From contig NZ_CP058554.1 of assembly GCF_014109725.1 (NCBI RefSeq), positions 248,001-312,000 of the forward strand: a DNA stretch of 64,000 bases, given 5' to 3'. Every line of letters begins with the position of its first letter. Within the stretch, counting starts at the first letter, position 1. Shown here in pieces: positions 25,608 through 34,900 of the stretch. A model generated the notes under the pieces. The model was not told the DNA's origin and ran no database searches. It saw only the letters and a list, made by a program, of their open reading frames with translations. This stretch comes from Comamonas piscis (lineage in GTDB: Bacteria; Pseudomonadota; Gammaproteobacteria; Burkholderiales; Burkholderiaceae_C). A program made the translations under genes and the position numbers.

Positions 25608-27146
25608 ATGGATCCGTCAGTCTCTATAGGGCCCGCACACTGGGCCTACCTCGCCGGCGTGCTGGTCATCATTGTGACCATGGCCTTCCGTGCCAATGTG
25701 GTGGTGCCATCGATATTGGCCACCGTCGTCGTCGCGCTGGCCTGGAGCGGCAGCTTCATCACCGGAATAGGAAGCATATTCAGTGCCAGCATGGTGGCGG
25801 CCAAGGAGCTGTTCAACATCTTCTTGATCATTGCGCTGATGACGGCACTGCTCAATGCGCTCAAGGACCTGGGCTCGGACATCCGCATGGTCAAGCCCTT
25901 CCGCGCGGTGATGAAGAACGGCCATATCGCCTATTTCATCCTGGCGCTGGTCACCTACCTGATCTCGCTGTTCTTCTGGCCCACGCCAGCCGTGCCGCTG
26001 GTGGCGGCGGTGCTGCTGCCAGCAGCCATTGCGGCAGGCCTGCCGCCCATCGCAGGGGCCATGGCCATTGCGATTGCCGGCCAGGGGATGGCACTGTCGT
26101 CCGACTATGTGATTGGCGTGGCGCCGGGCATCAGCGCCAAGGCCGCTGGCGGCATCAGCGCGGTGGCGGTGGGCGATAAGGCCCTGCTGCTGTCCTGGGT
26201 GGTCGGCATGATTGCGCTCTTCCTGTCGTACCTCAAGGTGCGCAAGCTCATCGTGCCCAGCGACAACGCCCTGCTGGAGCGCTGGGAGCTGAACCCCGCC
26301 GGCATCGATGCGCAGATCGAAGGCGCGGGCCCGTTTGACAAGGCCGAGATCGCCAAGGGCACCGCCCATGAGGGTGACCTGGGCACCAATTCGGAGCTCG
26401 AAGCCGAGCTGCGCAAAACCCAGCCGCTGGCCTCGGCCTCCAAGCTGTTTGCCGTGCTCACCCCGCTGGCCTTTTTGCTGGTGATTCTGGTGATGGTCGC
26501 GCCCAAGTTCACCACCGCCGTGCCAGAGCTCAAGGGCGGCGATGCCGCCATGCTGATCGGCGGCGTCGCGGCGCTGCTGATGATCTGGGCGACCACCGCT
26601 GCCCAGGGCTTTCGCAAGATGCTAGATGGCGCGGCCGACCATGTCACCGATGGCTTTGTGTTTGCGTTCAAGGCCATGGGCTCGGTGCTACCGATTGCCG
26701 GCTTCTTCTTTATCGGCTCGGGGGAGACGGCTGGCGCCATCCTGGGCATTGCCCCCGGCACGCCGGCGCCCAGCCTGTTGTTTGAGCTGGTGCAGGCCGG
26801 CCAGCACCTGATCCCTGACAGCCAGTTGCTGGTCTCGTTCGGCGTCCTCATCATGGGCATGATCACCGGCATCGATGGCTCGGGCTTCTCCGGCCTGCCG
26901 CTGACCGGCACCATCGCTGGCGCGCTCGGCCCGGCCTCAGGCATGGATGTATCCGCACTGGCCGCCCTGGGCCAGATGGGTGCGGTGTGGACAGGTGGCG
27001 GCACCTTGATCGCCTGGTCCTCGCTGATCGCCGTCGCAGGCTTTGCCCGGGTGAATGTGCTGGAGCTGGCCCGTGCCTTGCTGATACCGGTGGTGCTGGG
27101 TTTGATGGCGGCCGTCTTCACCGCCGTCGCCCTGTGGGGTAGCTGA
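25608..27146 (+). CDS. Multi-span permease, ion-transporter-superfamily-like
   Basis: 512 residues with about 11-12 membrane segments and a hydrophilic loop near the middle (about 220-290). A ribosome-binding site AAGGAG precedes the ATG by 8 bp. Gly-rich half-repeats (GLPPIAGAMAIAIAGQGMAL; GIDGSGFSGLPLTGTIAGAL) recall GntP/CitMHS-type carriers for organic anions, but I cannot assign a subfamily. Its position under GntR-type operators and directly before a hydrolase suggests uptake of the pathway substrate. Confidence 0.75.
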   Translation: MDPSVSIGPAHWAYLAGVLVIIVTMAFRANVVVPSILATVVVALAWSGSFITGIGSIFSASMVAAKELFNIFLIIALMTALLNALKDLGSDIRMVKPFRAVMKNGHIAYFILALVTYLISLFFWPTPAVPLVAAVLLPAAIAAGLPPIAGAMAIAIAGQGMALSSDYVIGVAPGISAKAAGGISAVAVGDKALLLSWVVGMIALFLSYLKVRKLIVPSDNALLERWELNPAGIDAQIEGAGPFDKAEIAKGTAHEGDLGTNSELEAELRKTQPLASASKLFAVLTPLAFLLVILVMVAPKFTTAVPELKGGDAAMLIGGVAALLMIWATTAAQGFRKMLDGAADHVTDGFVFAFKAMGSVLPIAGFFFIGSGETAGAILGIAPGTPAPSLLFELVQAGQHLIPDSQLLVSFGVLIMGMITGIDGSGFSGLPLTGTIAGALGPASGMDVSALAALGQMGAVWTGGGTLIAWSSLIAVAGFARVNVLELARALLIPVVLGLMAAVFTAVALWGS

Positions 27147-27147
27147 G

Positions 27148-28620
27148 ATGGCGCAGATGCCCCACCAGGATGTGCGCGGCGTGCTGGGCCAGCGTGCGAT
27201 GGTGGCCTCCGGCCACCCGCTGGCCGCCGCCGCCGCGCAGGCCCAGCTGCAGCAAGGCGGCTCGGCCGTAGATGCCGCGATTGCCGCCGATGCGGTGCTG
27301 GGCGTGGTCGAGCCCATGGCCACGGGTGTGGGCGGCGATCTGCTAGCCATGCTGGTGCCACCGGGCCAGCCGCCGCTGGCTTATAACGGCACCGGCCGCG
27401 CCCCCCAGCGCTTGACGGCCGACCTGGTCGAGGCCTTCCCCCAGCGCCGCATCCCCGAGCGCCATCCGCTCTCCGTCACCACGCCCGGCGTGGTGCAAGG
27501 CTGGTGGGATCTGCACCAGCGCTTTGGCAAACGGCCTTGGGCGCAGCTGTTTGATGCCGCCGTGCAGGCCGCCAGCCAGGGTTTTGCGGTGGCCCCCGTG
27601 GCCGCACGCGAGTGGGCCCTGTTCCAACCGGTGATTGCTCGCGATGCCGCCAGCGCCGCCCTGTACCGTGCCGATGCCCCACCCCGCGCGGGCGAGCGCT
27701 TCGACAACCCGGCCCTCGCCCGCTTGCTGCAAGCCGTCGCTGCGCAAGGGCCACAGGCTTTTTATGCCGGCGCCATCCCCACCGCCTGCGCGGCCGCCGT
27801 ACAGGCAGCGGGTGGTGTGTTGGCCGCTGTAGATTTCAGCGCCCACCAGGGCAACTTCTGCACGCCAGTGAGCACGCCATTTCGCGGCGCCACCATCTAC
27901 GAGTGCCCACCCAACACCCATGGCGTGGCCGTGTTGCATGCACTGGCCGCCATGCAAGACCAGGCCATCGACATGGCCAGCGCAACTACCCAGGTTGCCC
28001 TAGTGCAGGCCATGGAAGCGGCGATGGCCCATGCCCAGCAGACCGTGGCCGACCCAGCCGGCAATACCGTCTGCACCACCGTGGTGGATGCCGATGGCCT
28101 GGCCATCAGCCTGATGAGCAGCGTGTTCAAGCGCTTTGGCTCGGGCATTGGCGTGGCCGAAGGCGGCTTTGTGCTGCAAAACCGGGGCCATGGTTTTTCG
28201 CAGCCCGGCCATATCAATGGGCCGGCGCCGGGCAAGCGCCCCTACCACACGGTGGTGCCGGGCGCGGCTACGCGCGATAGCGAATTCCTCGGTGTGTTTG
28301 GTGTGGTGGGCGGCGCGATGCAACCCCAAGGCCAGGTGCAGCTGCTGTGCCGCATGCTGGCCGGAGGCGAGGCACCGCAGCCCGCCTTGAACCAGCCACG
28401 CTGGCGGCTGGAAGGCGGCCGGGTGCTGGCGGTGGAAGCCGGCATGCCGCCCGCGATTACCGCCGCGCTGCGCGCCCAGGGCTACCGCGAGCCGAGTGGT
28501 GAAGGCGAGCTGGGCGGGCGCAGCGACTTTGGTGGTGCGCAATGGATCTGGCGCCTGCCCGATGGCCAGTTGTGTGGCGCCTCCGACCACCGCAAGGACG
28601 GCCTGGCACTGGCCGTCTAA
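27148..28620 (+). CDS. Gamma-glutamyltransferase-family hydrolase
   Basis: 490 residues, shorter than classical GGT (about 580). The self-cleaving Ntn fold is recognisable: PMATGVGGDLLAML, HPLSVTTPGVVQGWWDLH, and the probable nucleophile Thr307 in GNT-VCTTVVDADG, followed by GGFVLQNRGHGF. There is no signal peptide, so it should be cytoplasmic like YwrD-type members. It could cleave a gamma-glutamyl or other acyl amide after import. It begins 1 bp after the permease stop, so the two are co-transcribed. Confidence 0.85.
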   Translation: MAQMPHQDVRGVLGQRAMVASGHPLAAAAAQAQLQQGGSAVDAAIAADAVLGVVEPMATGVGGDLLAMLVPPGQPPLAYNGTGRAPQRLTADLVEAFPQRRIPERHPLSVTTPGVVQGWWDLHQRFGKRPWAQLFDAAVQAASQGFAVAPVAAREWALFQPVIARDAASAALYRADAPPRAGERFDNPALARLLQAVAAQGPQAFYAGAIPTACAAAVQAAGGVLAAVDFSAHQGNFCTPVSTPFRGATIYECPPNTHGVAVLHALAAMQDQAIDMASATTQVALVQAMEAAMAHAQQTVADPAGNTVCTTVVDADGLAISLMSSVFKRFGSGIGVAEGGFVLQNRGHGFSQPGHINGPAPGKRPYHTVVPGAATRDSEFLGVFGVVGGAMQPQGQVQLLCRMLAGGEAPQPALNQPRWRLEGGRVLAVEAGMPPAITAALRAQGYREPSGEGELGGRSDFGGAQWIWRLPDGQLCGASDHRKDGLALAV

Positions 28621-28742
28621 GAGTCGCTAACACAACCCTTGATACGTCGTTACCAAGCCTTGTCGTACGTCTGTACTGCCTGCGGCTTGGCGCCTCGTCT
28701 CAACCGCAAACCTTCGGTTTGCTGGGTCGTGTTAGCGACTCT
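28620..28742. repeat. 123-bp palindromic element (MITE/REP-like)
   Basis: Terminal inverted repeats AGAGTCGCTAACACAACCC (28620-28638) and its complement at 28724-28742 match at 18 of 19 positions. Inside are further hairpins: CCAAGCC...GGCTTGG and GCAAACC-TTC-GGTTTGC. It starts in the stop codon of the GGT gene and ends 14 bp before the end of glcF, between convergent genes. It may be a mobile miniature element, a processed repeat, or a double terminator. Confidence 0.75.
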
Positions 28743-28756
28743 AAGCCGCCTGCGTT

Positions 28757-30022
28757 TCAGCGCTGGGCTTGGGGTGGCGCCAGCGCCTCGTCCAGCACCT
28801 CGATCCAGTGGCGCACCGGCACATCGGTGCCCGATTGCAGATGGGTGATGCAGCCAATATTGGCCGACAGAATCGCGGCAGGTGGCGCATCGCTGCAGGC
28901 CTGGTTCAAGGTGCCGATCTTGCGGTCGCGCAGCTGGTGGGCAATCTCGGGCTGCAGCAAGGAATAGGTACCGGCCGAGCCACAGCAGAGGTGCGATTCC
29001 ACCCGCGAGACGCGGATGTCAAAGCCCAGGCGGCGCAGGCTGGTCTCCACCCCGCCGCGCAGCTTTTGGCCATGCTGCAAGGTGCAGGGCGGGTGGTAGG
29101 CCAGGGGGGCCTCGGGCAGGTTCAGCTGGCCATGCAGGCGCTGCTCCAGCTCGGGCAACATATCAGGCAACAGCTCGCCCAAATCACGCGCCAATGCGCC
29201 AATCGCAGCAGCCCGCGCGGCATAGGCCGGGTCATGGCGCAGCAGGTGGCCATAGTCCTTCACCATCACGCCGCAGCCCGAGGCCGTGGTCACAATCGCC
29301 TCGACCTGCCGGCTCTCCACATGGGGCCACCAGGCATCGATATTGGCCCGCGCCTGCGCCAGCGCGCCCTGCGGGTCACTCAGGTGCTGCTGCACCGCAC
29401 CGCAGCAAGCGGCGGCGGGGGTGATCAGGGTCTGGATGCCCACGGCATCGAGCACCCGCGCAGCGGCGGCATTGATATTGGGCAGCATCACCGGCTGCAC
29501 GCAACCGGCCAGCATCAGCACCTTGCGGTCATGCGCACGCGTCGGCCACTTGCCGGCACGCGGCGCGCGCACCAGCTTGGCCTTGATGGCGGCAGGCAGC
29601 ACCGGGCGGGCCAGCCGCCCCAGCGCCAGCGCCGGGCCAAAGGCCTTGGACACCATGCCCTTGCGCAGCGCCCAGCGCTGCAGGCGCTCGGCCGTGGGGC
29701 GCTCCACCTTCTGGTCGACGATGTGTCGGCCAATATCGAGCAGCTTGCCGTATTGCACGCCGCTGGGGCAGGTCGATTCGCAGTTGCGGCAGGTCAGGCA
29801 GCGGTCCAGATGGGTCTGGGTCTTGCGCGTGGGTTGCTGGCCTTCGAGCACCTGCTTGATCAGGTAGATGCGGCCGCGCGGGCCGTCGAGCTCATCGCCC
29901 AGCAGCTGGTAGGTGGGGCAGGTGGCAGTGCAAAAGCCGCAATGCACGCATTTGCGCAGAATGGCCTCGGCCTCCTGGCCTTCCGGGGTGTCTTTGAATT
30001 CGGGGGCTAATTGGGTTTGCAT
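28757..30022 (-). CDS. glcF: Glycolate oxidase iron-sulfur subunit GlcF
   Basis: 421 residues. Two [4Fe-4S] motifs (CVHCGFCTATCPTY near residue 25 and CLTCRNCESTCPSG near residue 75) precede two CCG-type domains (CCGAVQQH, HPPCTLQHGQKL, CCGSAGTY), the GlcF/HdrD layout. It passes electrons from glycolate oxidation to the quinone pool. It follows glcE by 33 bp. No glcD is in the window. Confidence 0.92.
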   Translation of the reverse strand: MQTQLAPEFKDTPEGQEAEAILRKCVHCGFCTATCPTYQLLGDELDGPRGRIYLIKQVLEGQQPTRKTQTHLDRCLTCRNCESTCPSGVQYGKLLDIGRHIVDQKVERPTAERLQRWALRKGMVSKAFGPALALGRLARPVLPAAIKAKLVRAPRAGKWPTRAHDRKVLMLAGCVQPVMLPNINAAAARVLDAVGIQTLITPAAACCGAVQQHLSDPQGALAQARANIDAWWPHVESRQVEAIVTTASGCGVMVKDYGHLLRHDPAYAARAAAIGALARDLGELLPDMLPELEQRLHGQLNLPEAPLAYHPPCTLQHGQKLRGGVETSLRRLGFDIRVSRVESHLCCGSAGTYSLLQPEIAHQLRDRKIGTLNQACSDAPPAAILSANIGCITHLQSGTDVPVRHWIEVLDEALAPPQAQR

Positions 30023-30055
30023 GGTGCAGGGGTGCCTCGATTAGCTGAGCTTTAT

Positions 30056-31207
30056 TTAGCTCAACGCCCAGTCGCCCAGGCGGCCGGGGTTGAAGATGCC
30101 GTTGGGGTCAAACGCCTGCTTGAGCCGCTGCTGCACCTGGCGCAGCGCGGGCGAGGCGGGCGTAAAACCAAAATCATCGGATGCCAGCAGCCCTACCTGG
30201 CTACCGGGCCTGAAACACACCGCGCTGCCGCCGACGCTGGCCGCCAAGCTTTGCAAGGCATGGACATGCTGCATGGGCGCTTGCACCCAGCGCAGCGCAC
30301 CGCCCCACTCCATCAGCGGCTGCAGGCCTTCTTCGGTGCAGGGCAGCACCGGCGTGGTGGCCGGCAAGGACAAACGCCACAGCGCATGGCCCGGCTCCAT
30401 ATCGCTGAACCAAGGCAGTTGCTGCTCGCGGCAGGCCAGCCAGGCGGCATCGGCCTGGCCATGGTCCAGCATCGTGCCGCCCATGCCATCGAGCGCCGAC
30501 TGCACGGCCGCCACCGCGCCGCGCAGGCGCACCAGCAGATGGCCCTGGTCGCCCTCACCGGATTGCTGCCAGAGGCTGGCATTGATGGGCAGCGGCTTGG
30601 CGCGCCAGACGGCGAGCCTGTCCAGCGCCTGCTGGGCCGTGCATTCGTAGTAAAGCGTCGCTTGTGCGCGCTGCAAAGGCAGCACCTTGAGGCTGACCTC
30701 CGTGAGCAGGCCCAGGGTGCCCCAGGCGCCCGCCATCAACCGCGACACGTCATAACCCGCGACGTTCTTCATCACCTGGCCGCCAAAGCGCAACAGCTCG
30801 CCCTGTCCATTGATCAGCTCCAGGCCCAGGATGTAGTCACGCACCGCCCCCGCCGCCGCCCGCGAGGGGCCGGACAAGCCTGCCGCCACCATGCCACCGA
30901 CTGTGGCACCCGGGCCAAAATGCGGCGGGTCAAAAGCCAGGCACTGGCCACTTTCGGCCAAGGTGGCCTCCAGCGCCGCCAGCGCTGTGCCCGCCCGCAC
31001 GGTCACGACCAGCTCGCTGGGCTCGTAACTGACGATGCCGCTGTAGCCCCGGGTGTCAAACACCTCGCCGCCCAGGCGCGCACCATAAAAATCCTTGCTG
31101 CCACCGCCACGAATGCGCAACGGCGCCTTGTGCGCATGGGCGGATCGAACGCGCTCCTGCCAGTCGAGCACGGTGGGGGAAAGAGAGGCAGCCACAGCTT
31201 GGTCCAT
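30056..31207 (-). CDS. glcE: Glycolate oxidase FAD-binding subunit GlcE
   Basis: 383 residues with a PCMH-type FAD domain (LRIRGGGSKDFYG, TRGYSGIVSYEPSELVVTVR, FGPGATVGGMVAAGLSGPSR, KNVAGYDVSRLMAG). GlcE is the accessory flavoprotein of the GlcDEF complex. Usually glcD lies directly upstream; here upstream sequence is non-coding and then an Rhs locus, so glcD must be elsewhere or lost. Confidence 0.92.
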   Translation of the reverse strand: MDQAVAASLSPTVLDWQERVRSAHAHKAPLRIRGGGSKDFYGARLGGEVFDTRGYSGIVSYEPSELVVTVRAGTALAALEATLAESGQCLAFDPPHFGPGATVGGMVAAGLSGPSRAAAGAVRDYILGLELINGQGELLRFGGQVMKNVAGYDVSRLMAGAWGTLGLLTEVSLKVLPLQRAQATLYYECTAQQALDRLAVWRAKPLPINASLWQQSGEGDQGHLLVRLRGAVAAVQSALDGMGGTMLDHGQADAAWLACREQQLPWFSDMEPGHALWRLSLPATTPVLPCTEEGLQPLMEWGGALRWVQAPMQHVHALQSLAASVGGSAVCFRPGSQVGLLASDDFGFTPASPALRQVQQRLKQAFDPNGIFNPGRLGDWALS

Positions 31208-31526
31208 GGCGCCATGGTAGCGACAGTTGCTGCCGGCGCAGGGAGGTCAAGTTAGATGGGGGACTGAGGGAGGTTGATGGGGGCCTGATTGACTCAGACC
31301 TCGCAATTTTTTCGGTCGTGCTCCTCCCGGTCGAGCACTGGTGGCGGCAGAGAGCGGAACTTGCTGCCGGCAGGGACCGGTCAACGTAAATGAGAGGTTG
31401 ATGGGGCCGCTATTTGAATCATGGGGATCCATCAAATCTGGATGGGCTTAAAACTGTATTCGCGATATTTAGTACGTGAACTACAGGCGAGGCAATATGA
31501 ACCATCAGCCGTGCCATCGATATTAA
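31208..31526. other. Non-coding gap with an imperfect direct repeat
   Basis: No credible gene. TTGCTGCCGGCGCAGGGAGG near 31226 recurs in altered form near 31367 (TTGCTGCCGGCAGGGACCGG), each followed by a purine-rich AGTTAGATG/GTAAATG and GAGGTTGATGGGG stretch. It probably holds the glcEF promoter and marks the edge of the Rhs locus. Confidence 0.5.
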
Positions 31527-31922
31527 TTATTTGAAGTCCACCCCTGCAATTAGCCCATAAGCTATTGCAATGCCGCCTCCAAAAAACGCGCCAATCCATA
31601 AAGTCTTTACAATATCAAACGATAGATTAACGCCCATTACTAGCGATAATAACCAAAGAAATACACCATAAACCATGACGCCCGAAACGGTTGCGCATGC
31701 TGTAAGATTTACGATAGTGAGTTTCTCTTTGCGCTGCAGAACAAGAATGCTAGGCAATCCAAAGATAAAAAATCCAAGGTAAGCAAAAAAAACCGAAATG
31801 AATATTGGAATGCTCAAACCTGCTTTGTTCGCATCGGTTAATGTTATTAAAATAATAAAAAACAATGCTGGAAATAGCGGCCCCAGCAATGCCGCAATCA
31901 ATGCCCTTGCATTCACTTGCAT
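31527..31922 (-). CDS. Probable membrane immunity protein for the Rhs toxin
   Basis: 131 residues from the ATG at 31922, which overlaps the end of the Rhs gene by 10 bp; an ATG at 31961 would lengthen the overlap. Four hydrophobic segments are visible (ALIAALLGPLFPALFFIILI; IPIFISVFFAYLGFFIFGLP; ATVSGVMVYGVFLWLLSLVM; LWIGAFFGGGIAIAYGLIAG). The gene is far more AT-rich than its surroundings, as is the toxin tip. Position directly after an Rhs toxin is the normal place for its immunity gene. Being membrane-embedded suggests the toxin acts at the inner membrane or from the periplasm. Confidence 0.75.
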   Translation of the reverse strand: MQVNARALIAALLGPLFPALFFIILITLTDANKAGLSIPIFISVFFAYLGFFIFGLPSILVLQRKEKLTIVNLTACATVSGVMVYGVFLWLLSLVMGVNLSFDIVKTLWIGAFFGGGIAIAYGLIAGVDFK

Positions 31923-34900
31923 GAGCAAGCTCCAATTATTTGCTCGGTTTGCGGATACCATACGTTATCGATTAAATATGATAGCCCTGAATTTTGCCCT
32001 ATAGGTCCTTGCGCCCAGCCAGCACCCTCTCCAAAATTATTTACAACTCCATTACTCACATTGCGCGCCACATAGCCAGGAAAAAGTTTATGTCCTGGCT
32101 GAGTAACATTAACAACTACTGTCCCATTGTTTAAACTATAAGATTTGACTGGGTTATTATTATAACCTCCAGAATCATTTCCAAATGAACTTACATAGTC
32201 GATGCCATTAAAGACGCTTTGAGCTAAATCGGGGGTGGCATTGTTCATAGCTCCATTTATAGTCGCAGCATTAGGTTTTCCGGGAGTGGGCGATTTTATA
32301 ATCCCCTTCATCACACATGCGGAATCTGCTCCATTCAAGGAGACCTGTTTATTATAATAATGGTAATGCCAATCAGCGCTTGCATCAATTTTTTCCGGCC
32401 ATCCATCAGGTCTGGGGAATGAAATATTAGGCCCTCCTGGAATGTTGCAGCTAACTGTATTCCCGGATGCTACACATGCCAGTCCTAGCGGATCGACACC
32501 AGATATTGGATTATTCGCTGTATACCTAAATAAATTAACCCCTCCTGATGTATTGATTAAATCCTGATTTACATATTCTCCGATCACCGGCTCATAATAC
32601 CGATGCCGGTTGTAATAAAGCCCCGTATCCCCATCCGCATGCTGCCCCGGCAGCCGAATCGGCTGGTACAGATCACCCGGGTTATGCTCCGCCCGCACAT
32701 TGCCCCAGGCATCCAACTGCACAGCCCAGTCCAGCCGGCTGTCTTCCCGGATCAGGGCATTGGGCGTTCCCAGGTGATCGCAGAGGTAGTGGCGGATCTC
32801 GACTTTTTCTGCAGCTTTTTTGCGTTGGTCGCTCAACGTTTGCTCGTAGTCTTGCAGCTGCTCACGCATAAAGATCTGCACATCCTTGGACATGGACTTA
32901 AAGGCGATGTTCTGGGGCAGCGCGGCGCTTAGGTTCTTGATATCTGCCAGGGCGCTTCGCAGGGCGTCTTGCACCACGCCCGGTGAGGTATTGGCGAGCA
33001 GTTGTTCGCCCAGATCCAGGGGAGCTTTGCTGGCTCTGCGCAGCTGGATGAGTGGGGTGAACGATCCAGGCTCGTAGATGGTGTGGATGACTTCTGGTTG
33101 GGCCGCGCCATCGCTGTCCTGCAAGTTCGCGCTGTTGTACCGTTCGGTGTGAATCAAGCGGTCGCCATCCCAGCCGAAGTAGTCTGTTTCGCTCAGGTCG
33201 CCTGATTCTGAGTTGGCCGGCATGCTGTATTTGACTAGTCGTCGCCCAAAGGCGTCGTAGCGATACTGCTGGGCGGTTTGTTTCTCCTTTTCTGTGACGA
33301 CTACCTGCACCAGCTGGTTGCCACTGTCATACATAAGCTCTAGCTTGCGACCCGTGGCCTCGTCCAAGCTTTGTGTGCGGTTGCCTCGGCTGTCATATTG
33401 GTAGTGGATCTTCGCGCCTGCGCTGCTCGCGTCTTCCTGGTTCTCGTAATACGCCACGCGGTTGCCGGCCCAGCGTTTGCTGGTGTGCAGCGGCTGGTTG
33501 CTGCTGGGGTCAGGGTCCGCTTGAAGGGGATTGAAGTCGCTGCGCAGCAGTTGCTCTTTGGTGATGGGGTTGGCTTGGGCAGCTGCACGTTGCTGGGCGC
33601 GCAGGCGGTCGGTTTCGTTGAGGTGGCCGGTGATGGCATCTGGGGTTGCGGCCTTGGTCTCGGGCCCTGAGATGGGCAGGCGGTTGCCTGCGGGGTCGAA
33701 CTGCCAGCGCTGCGATCCCGCATGCGGGGTATGCGCGCCGGTCAGGCGTCCTGCCCCGTCGTAGGCAAAGCGGCTGATGCCGGCGTGGCTGCGCATGCTG
33801 ACCATTTGGCCCAGGCTGTCGTAGTAGTACTGCCGGGCGCTCATGGCGCCTAGCAGGGTTGGCGGGACGCGGCTGAGGGCTTGTCCTCCTGGCGTGGCGA
33901 GCATGTCATCCAGCGCGCTGCCTTGCTCCAGGCCCATCCACTGCATCGTTTCCAGGCGACCTGCTGCATCCCAGCCAAGCTTGCGGTAGAGGGGTTTTGC
34001 GGTGTTCTCGCCAGGGGTTGTGCTATTGATGTCGGTGAGGACCTGGCGGTGGATCTCTCGGTGCAGCGCGTCGCGCTCAAAGTTGACGAGGCTCTCGCCT
34101 TGCCAGGTGATGTCGTGGACGTGGCCTGCGCCGTAGAGCAAATATCCCACCTCGCCCAGGCCTTGCAGCTGGCTGCCTTGGCGGTTGCCCAGGATGTCTA
34201 GCTGGTGGCTAATGCGGTGTTCGAACTCGATCTCGGGGGCAAAGAACCGGTCTTGCAGGTCACCAGGGGTGGGGGTTTTGTAGAGACGCTGGACTTCGCC
34301 GATGACCCGGCCTGCTGGATCGCGTTCGATGACTGCCTGGCTTTGCAGAATGCCTTCTGTGGCTGGCATGCGGCTTGGGCCCACTTCATCGGCTTCGATT
34401 TGGTGCCACACACTTGCTTGCAGCAACTCACCTACCTTGCCCCATTCATAGCGCTGGGTGGTCGCGGGCAACAAGTCTGTCGCTGGCAGATGGCGGGCAG
34501 CGAGTTGGCCGGTCATCGTCCATTCGTAGTGGCTGGTGTGTGCAGCCAGGCTTTGTTCTGCGGCCCAGCCGTCTGCGGATTGCGTAAGCTGGCCAGCGGC
34601 ATCGTATGCGTAGCTCTGCACCCGGGCATCAAACCCGGTCTCCTGGCTAAGCCGGTCCATCACATCCCAAGTGAAGCGGGTGAGCTCGCCGTTCTCATTG
34701 GTGAGCTGGGTCAGGCGCCCAGCGATATCGTAGGCAAAGTCCAGATTCTGGCCTGCGTGGCTGCGGCTGGTAAGCCTGCCCCAGAGGTCATAAGCCATCC
34801 GCACGCTGGCGGCGGTGGTGCTGACGGGGGTTTTGCCATCTCTGTCATTGCTACGTCCGGCTTTGACTTCCACCACCTGGCCCTGGGCGTCGTAGGTGTA

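Noticed and set aside
31247..31435. A 62-codon minus-strand frame upstream of glcE
   Set aside because: It has no ribosome-binding site, low-complexity content, and lies over the direct-repeat region.
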